The notes under the pieces: model-generated | What the model was told of the DNA's origin: nothing | Databases searched by the model: none | Seen by the model: the letters and a program-made list of their open reading frames with translations, nothing else | Assembly (NCBI GenBank): GCA_911728455.2 | Contig: OU452222.1 | Location: 6,842,108-6,906,107 of the forward strand | Origin: Marthasterias glacialis | Lineage: Eukaryota; Echinodermata; Asteroidea; Forcipulatida; Asteriidae | Reading direction: 5' to 3' | DNA length: 64,000 nt | In this document: positions 10,800 to 22,849 of the stretch, one piece after another | Numbering within the stretch: position 1 is the stretch's first letter | How the letters are laid out: every line of letters starts with the position of its first letter | Made by a program: the position numbers and the translations under genes

Positions 10800-12443
10800 A
10801 GAGTGTAAGGGAAGGAATTGGGTAGTCCACAGGAAAGCAAGAAGTCATTACTAAGCAGTATGAGGCTATTTGGAGATACCCCTTTCAACTCACACCAGGT
10901 GAAGCTTTTGCTTCTTTCGTCTGAAGACCAATTCTGTTGGAATTTGACTTTATCTGGAGAATTAATAGCCCATGCGCCGCATCCTGACTTGCTTGGTCAG
11001 TGTAGACCATGACCTGCGGAACAGAATACTGAAACAGTAAACGGTTGTTCAATATTGGCAACTCTGCTGTCCAGAAGTATAGTTCTTCAATCGCTTTGAT
11101 ATCGCTTTGGAGAGAGAATTCATAATCTCAATGTTTTCTGTAGATAATCTCCATGTGCAAGTACTTAGATTTAAGCTGTGTTATAGTCCCTACAACACAT
11201 AAAAAATTATTTTACCAGTGATAGACGCTAGCTTCCTGGCGGTAACCTTGGGTAGTTTTTGCGTCAATTTCCGAATTGAAGACGTCGTATCCGTGACTCT
11301 TCGTTCTAGAGCTCGAATGGACCCTTCTTTGGAATTCCATGTCAGTCCCAACCAATCAAGTTGTTGCATTGGTGACCATACTTATTTTTTCTTGTTAGGT
11401 ACAAGCCCAGCAGCAAGTAATTCAGCCTTCACTGCCTTGGCAGTAATTTCACACTGATGTAGATTGTCTTCTCTTCCCCATCCATCATCTAAGTAAAGTA
11501 CGATATACATCCCGCTACTACTCCAAGAGGCTACCAATGGTCTTAATATCTTAGTAAATATGTAAGGAGCTGAGGTTAATCCAAATGGCAACACATTAAG
11601 CGTGAAATATCTTGTTATGCCTTCAATATTCCAAACAAACCCTAAAAACTTAGTATGTTCTGAAAAAATGTCAATGTGATGATAACCAGAACGTAGGTCA
11701 AAAGAAAACATAAAATCTCCCTGTTTAAAGTATTTCAAGGCTTCATTCCAGTCTTTGAACTTGACCTTCTCCTTCCATACAAATTGATTAACATATCTTA
11801 GGTCAAGAATTAATCTTTTCTTTCCAGAACTTTGCACGGAAACAGTCAGTGGATTTACAACGTAGGGAGGAGAACCTAACTCTGAGATGAGATTCTTAGA
11901 TTTTAGATCTGCTATTGCCTCCAATCAAGGGTGTCGATTGGTGGGGGACAGGGGGCACATGTCCCCCCCCCCCCCCACTTTTTAGAGTGGGGGGATAGCA
12001 TATCTAATGTCCCCCCCCCATTTTTTGACGCCCTTCCCCCCCCCAAAAAAAAGGATGGTAAATAAAAGCAACAATATACAGCATTTCGGGGAAAGTAAAC
12101 ATGAGTGGTTTCGGGTTTTTCATACATTTTTGTTCAAAGAACTGATAACGTTCGATTGGTAATGGGTGAAATGTCGGCGGTGCATACAAAAATGGACCAC
12201 GCGCGGAATGCTAATTGGGCCTATTTCCGGCCAAGCTTTTTCCGATCTTCCAAGGCTTGCAGGCACACGCCCCCCCCCCCCCCAATTTTCAGTAGCGATC
12301 GACGCCCTTGCCTCCAAGACAAGTTCTGAATGTGCGATTGCAGAACGATTATTCTTTGAATACATATTGGGTGGTGTGTCAATGAATGGGATTTTGTAAC
12401 CTGTCTGAATAATATCTAACACCTTGGAATAAGCACTAATCAT
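10800..12443 (-). pseudogene. DIRS-like reverse transcriptase / RNase H pseudogene
   Basis: On the minus strand the frame begins at about 12443 with a DIRS-type pre-RT region (VLDIIQTGYKIPF, then KNNRSA), is cut by the hAT element at 11926-12310, and resumes at 11924 with the RT. Visible motifs are NPLTVSVQSSGKKRLILDLR, FSFDLRSGYHH, LPFGLTSAPYIFTK and VLYLDDGW. An in-frame TAA at 11382-11384 interrupts it, but the same frame continues with LDWLGLTW and, after a small frame change, VYTD and TWCELKG, which fit the RNase H of DIRS elements. A second stop lies near 11120. It is a dead copy of a tyrosine-recombinase retrotransposon; its recombinase was not found next to it. Confidence 0.85.
11926..12310. 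mobile_element. hAT-like MITE with long C/G runs
   Basis: The ends are CAAGGGTGTCGATTG at 11926-11940 and the imperfect complement ending GACGCCCTTG at 12310. The flanks CCTCCAAT (11918-11925) and CCTCCAAG (12311-12318) match at 7 of 8 bases, consistent with hAT target duplication. The interior carries several C runs of 8-16 bases and no coding sequence. Removing it rejoins the DIRS reverse-transcriptase frame. Confidence 0.82.
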
Positions 12444-12995
12444 TCTCCCAAAATTTTAACATTGCTTTGATACGTCCACTGACAATGGGTTCTGCAGAAC
12501 CTTTTTCGTAGTCAAAGTAGTTATCTGAATAGAATTTGTTGTACCCTGTCTCTCCATCTTGATTATGCCAATCATTGCTTGTCAAAAGTTTATCTGTGAA
12601 TTTACTTCAGGCTCGCGTTGTCTTTGACTCCAATAGCCGAGTGTATTCTGGTTCATCCTTGTCTCCAATGCCCCATCTTTTGGAATCTAAAACAGATATC
12701 TGTGGCTTTGGGGCTTGACCCGTGTGTGAGAATCGAGATGCAGGTCTATACTGCCCACTATAGCAGCAAAAAAGATTATGAGGGTTGGCAGCCGCTTCAG
12801 ATGCCTGTTTGCTGATACGGCTTTTAGCGTTAAGAGGCTGTTACCATTTCGTTTTGCCATTGCCCGGAACTGGGCAGAACCAATTCGCTTCTCATCTTCG
12901 GAGTCCTCCGCTAATTCGACACTCATGTACTCATCTACAGCGGCCCAACCTACAATGAAATAGGATGTTAATTCTCTACCTAAAACAAATTTCAA
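12444..12995 (-). pseudogene. Probable DIRS ORF1 (gag-like) and linker remnant
   Basis: Upstream of the RT on the same strand, a frame at 12995-12687 contains VDEYMSVELAEDSEDEKRIG followed by a basic stretch, similar in style to the short acidic block in DIRS-family gag proteins. Between it and the RT, minus-strand reading gives a SGRIKAMLKFW-like segment that fits the pre-RT linker. The assignment rests on position, strand and style; the gag call is tentative. Confidence 0.45.
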
Positions 12996-12999
12996 TCTC

Positions 13000-15780
13000 C
13001 AACAATCTTGATTCCAACATGGTTCTTAACATTCAAACCACCTATGTTACGCAACGGTCTAGAATAGGGAACATTCCCATTATTCCAAAATAACAGTGAT
13101 GTTCTATTTTTATGGGCAGCGTAATGACCATAGCTGAGGTATGCACACCACACTTTACTACCTTTTTTAGGCAAGCACTATATGGCATCGTACTGTTTTA
13201 AGGATTTTTTTAAAAACTTTATTTATCGTCTCGACTTGTAAAGTATATTATAGATTTAATACGAACCTGCCTCGGACTTGTCAGCAAGGCAAATAAATTA
13301 ATAGTTTACATTCTACTTGCCAGAAACCTATTTGAGAAAACATTTTATTTAACCTGTAAATAGTGACCACTAGTCGAGACAGTCACCCTTGGCCTTGAAA
13401 ATGGCCCACAAAATAATTGTACAGCCAATAATAGTGCGGACTCTGTCCCAAGTCTTCTATCTACATATATGTGTAAGATAATGCTAAAGAGGACCATCAG
13501 GTATGAATACCCATATTTCTGGTGTACCTCAACACGTCATTCACAAAAGCAACCAAGGATGCGAACGAGCCGGACAGAGTCCAGAATATTGACATTAACT
13601 AATAATGAATGAATAGGCCTACATGTAATATTAATATTCTAATAACTGGGTGTAAAAATACATTCATATTTAGGACCAGCACAACAAGGGCCTAGGCTTA
13701 TATTAAATAGTTGTCAACAAGTGACATTGTCTTTTCTTATTCTTATTCTTTATTTGACCAAAACAAAAAATGCACACCACCAATATAGGCCCCTAATAGA
13801 CCGATTCATTAAACCCCGCCTATGAACGTATTGATTGACAACACCACTGAAATTCTGACAGAAGTTTAACACGTCAAAATCTTGTTGGACAAGTCAAAAA
13901 ACTGCCACTATTCTTCTGACACACAACAGCAGTGTTCCTGTCTGCATTTTTCTTTTGACTCAAGTCACTGCTCAAAACTTGGCCACAAAACTAAATCCAT
14001 ACCAATCACGAAAACCATATATGTGTTTGTGTCCGAGCTTAATGGATCGGTCTATTGTATTTAAAAAAATAGATCTAAATAAAAGCAATACCAACTATCA
14101 AGTCCGTGTAATTTACAAAACCCGAATAAATAGTAATGAATGTGATTGCCTGGTTCAGGATCAACAAAACTTTCAAAAGTATACTTAGTTAGCTGTGACT
14201 GAACCCTTTACTTCTTTTACGACAGCGTTCTGAATTTTATTTTAAGTAAGAAGGTTCAATCAGGCTCATCAAACTTAGATCAGAGGTTGATCTAACTTAA
14301 AAAAAAAAAGCAAAAAATATTAGCCTGAAGCGAAAGGCGCTATAAACCAGTCATTTAAAAATATTCATAAAAATGATTTCTAATGATGGACTAAAACATT
14401 TAAACATCACTTACACTTGAAGGTTTCCTCTGTGCTACTTCTCCTAGTACTACAACAAGAAGACAAGAAGACATTATGTACACTACACCGCTGCATTAAA
14501 ACAAAATGGCGTCCCGGCCACAACAAAGTCAGCTCCAGTTGTGGCTCAGTATTAATGTCGTCCCGGCCGCAGCTAGAGCTGCGGCCAATCTTTTGGACAT
14601 GACTTCAAAATGGTGTGTGCTACCAGCAGCCGTAGTTGTATCCGACATGGTTGAAGTCGATCAATTGGACACAGCCTTAGTTACTGTCATTGCGTGAATC
14701 GCCCTTTAGAAACCGACCTGAGTACAGAAACCATGAACTCGGGTCAGAATGGTCCTACCTACCGATTTGTTATCACTCCCATCTGACCATGAGTTATTGA
14801 GGTTTGGACTTGTGGTTTAGTCCGTGGTTTAAGGCGCCTTGCCTGTGAGTTTACTGACAAAAAATATTTTCAAAATTCTACCAGGTTCTTGTTTATACTC
14901 TAAATTGTTGAGAAAAGTGTCAAATGTTTTCATACAAGCAACTTTGAATCATAAAAATGGTCTAAATATTTCTTGAAAAATTAAATAACAAACAGTCAGA
15001 CTTTGTCTGCTCTTAAGGGTTTCTGTGATTTGACACCAGCAGTTAGTGATCCCAGCTGGTCACAACATGCCAGCATGGACCCTAGGGTCCGTGATGCCAG
15101 TCACTGATTTGTAAGCAACAAGTGTTGTCTAGGCGTATGAATATCCAAACATTCTCAGGTTACACTTCAAGAATGGCAAATAAAAAAAACTTTAAGAAAT
15201 CCATTTTGGTTATTTAAAAATATATGATATTAACAAAATATTTCGCCATTCAAACATTGGAAAGATAATAACGATAACAACCATTAAAAAAACATCAGAT
15301 GCAAGCTGTAATTGATATGGCATTAACCCAGGTTGCGGTCACCGGCCCGGAGGGACAGTGAGGTTACCAGTGTGTGCAGTGTTTATTACTTTAGCTGATA
15401 AGAACTGAAAAGGATGGAGTCAGGATGAAACCGGTAGGCTTGGCCATGATTTGGCTAATGGGAGTTTCACGTAATGTACTCTGATCAAGTCAGATGTATG
15501 TTAATCTACTTTCTTGTCATGGTAAATGCATTTTCTGCCACCAAAATCAGCTTTCTACTAATGTCGTAACCAAAATTATTGAAGAAAATATCCAAAATGG
15601 CAGTCATTTTGAAATCTAAAATGGCCGCCCTCTGCAACAAATTCAAAGTTGCCAACATGTGTTTTCTTGCTCTTTAGTGCATGTTTAGATACGTGGTTAC
15701 TTCTGATCATTCAAAGCCCACGGGACTACACAACCTCCCTGACTAATGTTTAGTTTTGTTTGTTTTAAATAGATATGCAG
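13000..15780. other. No gene recognised; possible CpG-rich upstream exon near 14505
   Basis: The stretch is mostly AT-rich. At 14506-14697 a CpG- and GC-rich segment starts AAAATGGCGTCCCGG and stays open for 63 codons with an Ala-rich composition. It could be a first exon of the downstream gene or chance. No protein family is recognised. A 14-bp perfect palindrome, GGACCCTAGGGTCC, lies at 15077-15090. Confidence 0.3.
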
Positions 15781-15936
15781 ACTTCTTAACCTGATATTGG
15801 AAAACAACAAGTCCTCTGCTGAGGGTCGTGTCCTCACACAAGCAGACTTTAGAGGCACTCTAATGCGATGTCAACAAGTTATCAAGGAAGGTTTTCTGGA
15901 GAAGAAAAATCACAACCTTTACACCACATACACAAG
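15781..15936 (+). CDS. PH-domain protein, exon with PH start
   Basis: After acceptor TATGCAG the exon supplies the last base of a codon, then LLNLILENNKSSAEGR, LTQADFRGTLMRCQQ and VIKEGFLEKKNHNLYTTYT, ending in AG before donor GTTTGT. The final part is strand beta-1 of a PH domain (hydrophobic-GFLEKK pattern) and the basic beta1-beta2 loop that usually touches phosphoinositide head groups. The preceding 30 or so residues look helical or linker-like. The phase-2 end matches the exon at 48548 exactly and rebuilds an Arg-Arg-Trp triplet typical of beta-2. PH proteins are usually recruited to membranes by phosphoinositides; the binding preference here is unknown. Confidence 0.82.
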
Positions 15937-16858
15937 GTTTGTTTGTTTTTGGTATGTTTCATTTTACCTCAAGCTGTGTACACAGACCAAGACTAAATTG
16001 TACTTGTATGAAGTGGCTAAAGAAAATGCCATCAAAAAAATGCTATTAAGTTTTTTTTTACATGTCTACCTCACTGAACTTAACCTTTAAATGCATTTTC
16101 CCACGTCTAGCTCCTTAAGAGTTTTATTCACAATAGTGCCCTCTCTGGATCTACCGATACTGCTCTGCGGCCTGGCCACCATGTTAGCTTCCTCTTTTCT
16201 TAGCGCCTACATGTACTTCATCAGACATTTTTTTCTTTGCTCATGGAGAAATTATGATTTGCTAAGTATTTTGTATTCATAAATGTATTAGTTAAGAGTT
16301 GTTGTATTTATATTTCTTCTTTTTTTTTTTTTTTTTTTTGTTGTTGCTGTATTTGCTTGTTCACGGAGTCTTGTTTTTTGAAGATTTTTGTATTTATTTA
16401 CAAAATTAATGGAGAAACATGTGCATTGGAACTTATCAGCCCAAAGCTGGTTGCTGGTAGTTTCCCGGGGCTGGTCGTTCCTTCAGGGCCTTTGCTAGGA
16501 GGCATGGGTTTGTCTTGGGTTTTTATACCCACTGGGGCAAGTGTCCCCACTGCAGCAGGTTTCCCATCTGGCACCGGGAGCTGTTTTCCCCACAGCCATT
16601 ACAGGCTGAGTGAAGACAAGAGGCAAGCATGGGAAATGGGCTTGGATGAGCCCTGGGCCCTGCAAAGTGCCCACGGCCTCTTGTAGCTCTGTTCATGGGC
16701 TACCCAGGCTGCTGGCCCACATGGGCTTTGGGGCTGGTATCTCTCCCACCTTATTCTTCTTCCGATCAGGCTGACTTCATTTGGTCCATCTTGGCCTCCC
16801 TGCCTGCTGTGTCAGGTGGGGCTTTTTTTGCAGCACCAGGGCTCATCCATGGTTCACT
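15937..16858. other. Intron start; GC-rich unassigned block 16440-16858
   Basis: The first 500 bases are ordinary intron with a T run at 16319-16339. From about 16440 to 16858 the base composition jumps to GC-rich, with long but unrecognised frames on both strands, and it ends exactly where the non-LTR element's terminal repeat begins. It could be unrelated older repeat DNA. No protein family is recognised. Confidence 0.35.
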
Positions 16859-16883
16859 GGATAAGGATAAGGATAAGGATAAA
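16859..16883 (-). repeat. LINE 3'-terminal (TTATCC)n repeat
   Basis: On the plus strand four units of GGATAA precede ACTTTATTAAA. Read on the minus strand this is the tandem 3' end of the LINE, just after its AATAAA signal. The unit differs from the animal telomere repeat TTAGGG and is not telomeric. Confidence 0.8.
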
Positions 16884-17297
16884 ACTTTATTAAAATCCAA
16901 AACAGGAAATTACAAACTGTTGTCTCTCATAAATACACAATATAAAAATACACAGTAGACACACAAAAATTACAGCCATACATACAAACATTAAAAATAC
17001 AGTGGAAAAAACATTGAAGACAATTACGTAAACAAAAGTGTAAAAGGAAGAATTATCTTGTAAAAGCATCGTTAAAATTTTTAATAGCCCTGCCTGTAAA
17101 GAACAAAGGATATCGGTTTGTGTGGGCAGCCACTGGCCTCAATCTACCACTGCGTGGAATAATGCTACCCTGAAACTGGTTGTGGAGAGGATGGCCCTCA
17201 TCTCTCCACACCAGTTGCAGCTTATCACCCAGCCGTTGACCGTAGACTGTATCAACCGACGGCAAAGACTCTCCAATTATCCTGCCAGTTCGTTTGA

Positions 17298-18017
17298 TCA
17301 TGTCGTTTTGCTCACTTTTTTATCAGCATTTCCAGCCCAACATAACAAACAGTAGGTCCATACACTACAGATAACTGAGTTATAGAATGTCATCAGGATT
17401 TCCTTTCTAACTTTAAATGTATTTAGTTTTCTCAAGCAGTAAATTCTAGAGCCCAACCTTTTCCCTACATAACTCACGTGATCGTGCCAGTCCAGCATAT
17501 CATCAAAAACAACTCCAAGATATTTATACTTGTCAACCCGTTCAATTTCACAACCATCAATCATAACTGCATCCGGAACGACCTTGTGAGATTTGCGGAA
17601 ATCGACCAACATTTCTTTCGTCTTTGTTAGATTCAGTGCGAGGAAGTTGCGTTTACAATATTCTACAAACCGGCCTGTTTAATCCAGGTAAATAGACTTG
17701 TTGTTCTTTTGAATCAGACCAATGAGGGGGGCATCATCTGCATATTTTATGAGTGGGCAACTCAAATCAGTAGAGCGAAAATCTGCTGTGTACACAGTAA
17801 ACAAAAACGGTGCTAAAACAGTACCCTGAGGAGCACCAGTATTGGAGATAATAACATCAGAATAGATGGAATTACTGAGACGAACACTTTGTGAGCGGCA
17901 AGTAAGATAATTCAAGATGAATTTAACAACAGCATGAGGAAAACGACATATCAAGCAGTTTCTGGGCAAGATCTGGGGCTGCATCGTGTTAAAAGCCGAT
18001 GAGAAATTAAAATACAT
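17298..18017 (-). pseudogene. LINE reverse transcriptase, broken
   Basis: The frame at 18017-17679 carries the RT finger and palm: FNFSSAFNTM (degenerate motif A), SNTGAPQGTVLAPFLFTVYT (motif B) and IKYADDAPL (motif C with the catalytic Asp pair). After a stop and frame change at about 17650, 17612-17298 continues with the thumb, MLVDFRKSHK and KYKYLGVVFDD, ending near CWAGNADKKV. A Phe in place of the usual Asp in motif A (FNF for FDF-like) and the internal stops show the copy is dead. Confidence 0.82.
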
Positions 18018-18397
18018 AATACGTGCACAGTTACCATGCTTAGTATGTTCTAAGTGAGAAAAGAGCTTATCTAAACAGAATAAAATAGCATCCTCAGTCC
18101 CTTAGTGTACGCAAATTGTAACGGGTCAACAAAATCAGCAATCAATGGTTTCAAATAATTCAGAACAAAACGCTCACATATCTTCATAATCATTGAGGTT
18201 AACGCAATTGGTCTGAGATCATTATTGCATGTGACCACTGACTTTTAAGAAACTGGAACAATGAATGACTTTTTCCAAATGTCCGGAATTGACTGGGTAG
18301 TAAAACAAAGATTAAAAATATAAGTAAAAATGTAAGACAATTGAGCAGCACACTTTTTTAGAAGCCGAGGTGTCAATTTGTCTGGACCAGCAGACTT

Positions 18398-19530
18398 TTA
18401 TTCTTTCAACCCTGAAAAATGTCTATATACCTCACTCTCAGTAATAGTTAAAAACGATTCAGAATTATTTTCTTTGTGGAACGATCTTCGCATGTCACTA
18501 TGTTCACTTGTAAAATTATGACAATCAAAACTGTTAAAAAATAAGTTCAGCTCATTAGCATAGTGTAGTGAAACATTAGGAAGCTGTTGGGATTTGCTCG
18601 TCTTTGAGTAGCAACTCATCATACGCAAACCGTTCCATACTTGCTGCATGTTATTATTCTTGAAGTGGTCTTCAATCTTTTCTTTATAAACCTCCTTTTC
18701 ACTGCGGATGACACGTTTTAGTTCTTTTTGGATTTCTTTCAGCTCAGTTCGATTTTCTCTTCCGAAAACTCCCTTTTTCTTGTTTATCACCTCTTTAACT
18801 GATTTGGTGATCCACGGTTTATTGTTGGGGAACATTTTAACCTTTTTAGATGGAATTATAGTGTCTTCACAGAACTGAATGTAACAGCTGACTGTGTCCG
18901 TAAGCTCATGAATATCTTGTGTAGAGTTGATGAAAACAGACCATTCAGTGCATGCGTAACATTCTTGTAGGCGGGTAGAAGCTTCTATAGACCACTGTTT
19001 GAATTTGACTACACATGGTTTTTCGCGCTGCACAATAGGTCTGTACTTCGGAAGTAAAAGCACAAGGTTGTGATCTGCAGATCCAAACTTGGGTAAAAGC
19101 GATGCATTATATGCATCTTGAACCGTTGAATAACAAAGGTCTAGGGTAGCTTCTCCGCGGGTTGCCCAGTCCACGTGCTGATAGTATTGGGAGTTTGTCC
19201 ATTCTAGCTTGCCGTGATTAAAATCGCCATTTACCACAAAGAAAGCATCTGGGTGTTCAACTTCCAGATTCTGAATAGCTGTCTTTAATTTCTCACCACC
19301 AGCTTTAGCAACGGATTTGTCCGGAATGTAAACAGTACATCAGAGTACATGTGAGAATTCACGTGGCAGATAGTATGGGCGTAAAGGAAACCAACAATTC
19401 CAAAGTCGGGGTACATGAACTATGCTTAATGTGCGCATTGTTTGGATGGCACCAACGGTTACTAACGTAAAGACATAGACCGCCCCCATTCTGTTTTCCA
19501 GCGGCATCCCGATCACGACCTCTTCAATGT
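18398..19530 (-). pseudogene. LINE apurinic-type endonuclease and linker
   Basis: The minus-strand frame 19237-18398 contains VNGDFNH (the catalytic GDFN motif) and GSADHNLVLL (the SDH motif), followed by a long linker with NNKPWITKSVKEVINKKK typical of jockey/CR1-group elements, running up to the RT N-terminus. Residues before GDFN continue in another frame to about 19530, where similarity stops. The enzyme would nick target DNA for target-primed reverse transcription. Confidence 0.82.
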
Positions 19531-19533
19531 CTC

Positions 19534-22430
19534 TTGAAGGTGGAGGTTTTACTTACCCAAGCACAGTTCGAGGGTGTCTATCGGGCAACCAATTGGATCT
19601 TCCACTGCTCCCCCAACTGCACCAAGCATTGCATCCATTCATTTGAGGTGTTTGCAGAAACAGATGTGGGGCGGCTTGGCCATAGACACCCATTTGCAGT
19701 GAAGCTAACCCTTCCAGCCTTCCATGCGATAATGAAGAAATACGTAATAACATGCTTGAAGAAACATGTGTTAACTTGCACAAGGAAGGATGTGATAATT
19801 CGTGCGATAACTCATGCGGTGATCCCTCTGATGGCTCATCTGCTTTTGAGGATGCTGCAGATATGCACATGCTCTTGAATTGAAAGACTCGATTATACCT
19901 GAATGAAAGAGGTATGATCCGCCTGCTCAACTTTCCATCAGTGGAGAACACCCCAACTCAAGGGTGTCAGTCCTTGAAGTGACACATAGGCCCAGTAGAG
20001 CGATCCAGGCGATTGTCAAGTTAAGGGTGCACACCTACCTATGACAACTTTTCGCAGCCAGATTAGTACAAGTTTTTCCGCCATGCCGATTGTACCTGAC
20101 CCCATGAAGATGGAGGGTGCTGTTCGCAAGGCAGATATCGCTTCTCGCTTTGGGATGCTGGGTGCTTGATTTTTCCTCTTTCGAAGAACCTTATCAGTGG
20201 CTTCAAACAGGACTCAACGATCCCTGTGGATCTGTTAACAGTGCCTTTCAACTGTCTAGATAAGGGGCTACTTTTTCTCTTGGGGCAGTTTACACGAATG
20301 TCTGTCATGGTGTCTTCAGCCTGACGCACAAATATCTTTTGATGTGCTTTTCCTCCCAACTGTAGAGGCATAGAAGAGGCTTGAAGCATTCTCTGTGTTG
20401 ACCTGTTTGCTGTCAAGTTCCAAAATGCCATAGAGGCAGAGGCTAAATCCTGGAAACCATGGAGAAGACTAATCTCTTCAAATCCAGTGCCAAGATCTAA
20501 TAATAGGGGAAGTTAGCCCCATGAGATAAAGGACGGCTTCCAAATTCACCAGCGGTGCCCGTTAAAGAGGTTCTGTGGTGGCCTAAGGGCAGTGCCACTG
20601 TCACATCAGAGGCATGAGAATTTTTTTGTTCAAACTGGAATTCTGGATTTTTCCCTTTCTGGTTTGCGGTTTTCTCATTTCAGTATGAGTTTGATATGAA
20701 ATTTGGGGGGTGTAGGTGAATACATGTGTAGTTTGCTAATCTCTCTTCTTGAATCAGAAGTTGTAAGTTTACCTTGTAATTGTATATCGCGGATCGACAC
20801 ATTGTTCGTGGAAAAAAGGGCACGTTAATAACAACAAATTGCCGCCTGGCAGCCGACCCGTCGCCCGATATGTAGTGATTTATTTTTACTGCTTTAGCAA
20901 AGAAACATGTAAATAAACTTTGAGAAGTCTACTGGCAATAATGCATTGTGTTTTGTATCATGTGTACTGTAAAATAATAATCATGTCTGTAGCCTCTTGT
21001 ACCAGTTGTCAGCACGCACTTATTCTCGCACTTTTCCAGATACAGTTGAAATTTTTACAGCTGGAGATAAATTTACGCATTGACATTTGGCCAGGAAGAA
21101 ACTTCAAGATGATGTGTGCCCGACGCACGTGTGGAGAATGATGATGTTTGCATTTACCGTTAACTGTCAGATTATTTTTCTTATATTTTTGCTATGCTAT
21201 GGTTTGCAACTGTCAAGATAATCTTGAGGATGCTAAAAGGTGTTAGTGAAGACCAAATTTCAATCGCCAACAGGTGGCAATACTTCACCAGTTGCCGCTG
21301 GGATTCTTTTTTTTGTCCCCGCCCCATGGCGGGATTCTTTTTGCAGAATTGCTGGAATATTTTTTTTAGGGTACCGCTGGCACAAAGAAACCCTGACTTG
21401 ACAATGGAGAGAGAAGAAAGATTCTCTTTGTTGAATCATTCGTTTGTGTTGCTGGACCAAGAAAATGTGAAATTCACGCAGCGTAAGTTGCAAAAAAAAC
21501 TGGTTGTTACCTATGGTATAGGAGTGGCACTAATCCTGGAACCATGGCCCGATTGCCGGCTCACTCTACTTACAAAATCTCTGTACATATTTTACCACAC
21601 CAAAATTACTAGGATAGGATAAAAATATATAAATATTATTGTATCTTTATACCAAAAACACACAATTAAAACATAGCGGTATAATAACCACACGTATCCT
21701 GCACACGACATTACTCCCTGGACCTGTGAGGGCCGATATTATTATTTCATGACTGACGGAAAGCGTTACAACAAACAGTTATTTTTACCCAGATTTATTC
21801 CCCTATTAAACCTGTTGTTGCCTCAAAATATACCAGAGTCCCTTATGTGCAGGATCATTTATTATTTGTTGAGAAAGATTTAATACAAACAGAAAATAAT
21901 CTTACCTGAATATAGTGAGCGATACACAAGCAAACGGCAAGGGAGGCAACATGAGAGCAAACTACGCTACCCACGTTGTTAACACTTGAGGGCGCTGTCC
22001 AACGCTACTGCTAAACTCTGTTTCTAAAAATAACGCACCTGCCTTGGTTCGACATCCTTACAGTATCTTCCTTGCAAAAGAGTTGTCGCCCTCGACGACA
22101 AGTGAAACGGTAACTAGAATAACAACTTACTAACTATGGTTAACATACAATAAAATTACACTTGTATTCTGGTTCATCGATAGTATGTACAAATTTACAA
22201 CCCTCCCATTTGATTTATCAGTTTGAAATCCTTGGGCCATGGCTCTACATGCAAGGATTTTTGGTCTTTACATGTATGTACCTTTATGACTGGGTCCTTG
22301 CAGGTCAGACGAAGGCATTGACATGCAGCGCTCTGGATGCTTAGATAGGGCTGGCAACTTCCTCGTGTTTCATAAACAACAAGTTTCATAATCAATCAGA
22401 GTCATGCCAAACCGAGGGTCGAATTTCAAA
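19534..22430. other. No gene recognised
   Basis: This stretch contains overlapping medium-length frames on both strands at 19534-20450, but none has a motif I recognise or a splice-bounded structure. It could be decayed transposon coding sequence. The remainder is AT-rich intron. Confidence 0.4.
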
Positions 22431-22439
22431 TTTGTAGCA

Positions 22440-22797
22440 GTGCATTCACCTTCTTTTACAAGTGTCTGCAGCCCCAGCACAGACATGGCTGCAGCTGCTG
22501 GGTCTTATTGCCATTATAGTGGATCTAGTGGCCTTTTGCGGGCTTCAGATGCACACGCTGCATCTACCTGGGCGAAGGCCTTTCTTTTGTACATTCCCAG
22601 CCCATGGTCACAATCACGATCACAACAGGTGCCTCTCTGACATGCTGGGATACATCAGATCTCAGGGGAAATGGGGACCTGAGCTTCAATCAACCTTCTG
22701 GAGATGTTGGGAGTGTTGGGCCCTCAAACTCTTCAAGTCGCAGGTGTCTGTCACCGCTTCCAAATCTATTATCTATTTGAATGGTGATCGAACTTAA
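22440..22797 (+). pseudogene. DIRS-like RNase H fragment
   Basis: The plus-strand reading contains TWLQLLGLIAIIVDLVAFCG followed by LQMHTLHL, matching the style of the connection and RNase H region of DIRS-type elements (a leucine-rich LLGLMAS-like helix, then an RMRPLQ-like segment). Frames shift within the block. It is a short isolated fragment ending about 50 bases before the Helitron-like array. Confidence 0.5.
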
Positions 22798-22849
22798 AGT
22801 CAACTGACAGAAAGGAATGGAAACGAAACAAGGAAATTATTAGGGGTTC

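Larger units (their letters stand above)
16859..19530 (-). mobile_element. Non-LTR retrotransposon (CR1/L2/jockey-like), 5'-truncated
   Basis: On the minus strand an endonuclease-reverse transcriptase polyprotein runs from about 19530 to 17298, followed by a 3' untranslated region that contains AATAAA and finishes in a short tandem repeat (TTATCC)n at 16859-16883. A short-repeat 3' tail instead of poly(A) is typical of CR1/L2/Rex1-type LINEs. The N-terminal endonuclease is cut off near 19530 (5' truncation) and the RT contains several breaks. It sits in the first intron of the PH gene in antisense orientation. Confidence 0.83.

Noticed and set aside
13437-13583. Short MITE bounded by GGACTCTGTCC / GGACAGAGTCC
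   Set aside because: The 11-bp complementarity is suggestive, but no target duplication or second copy is visible.
16859-16883. Interstitial telomere repeat
   Set aside because: The unit is TTATCC/GGATAA, not TTAGGG, and it is the 3' tail of a LINE with AATAAA just before it.
19534-20450. Overlapping 100-130-residue frames on both strands as a host gene
   Set aside because: No recognised motif, no consistent splice signals, and frames on both strands of similar length.
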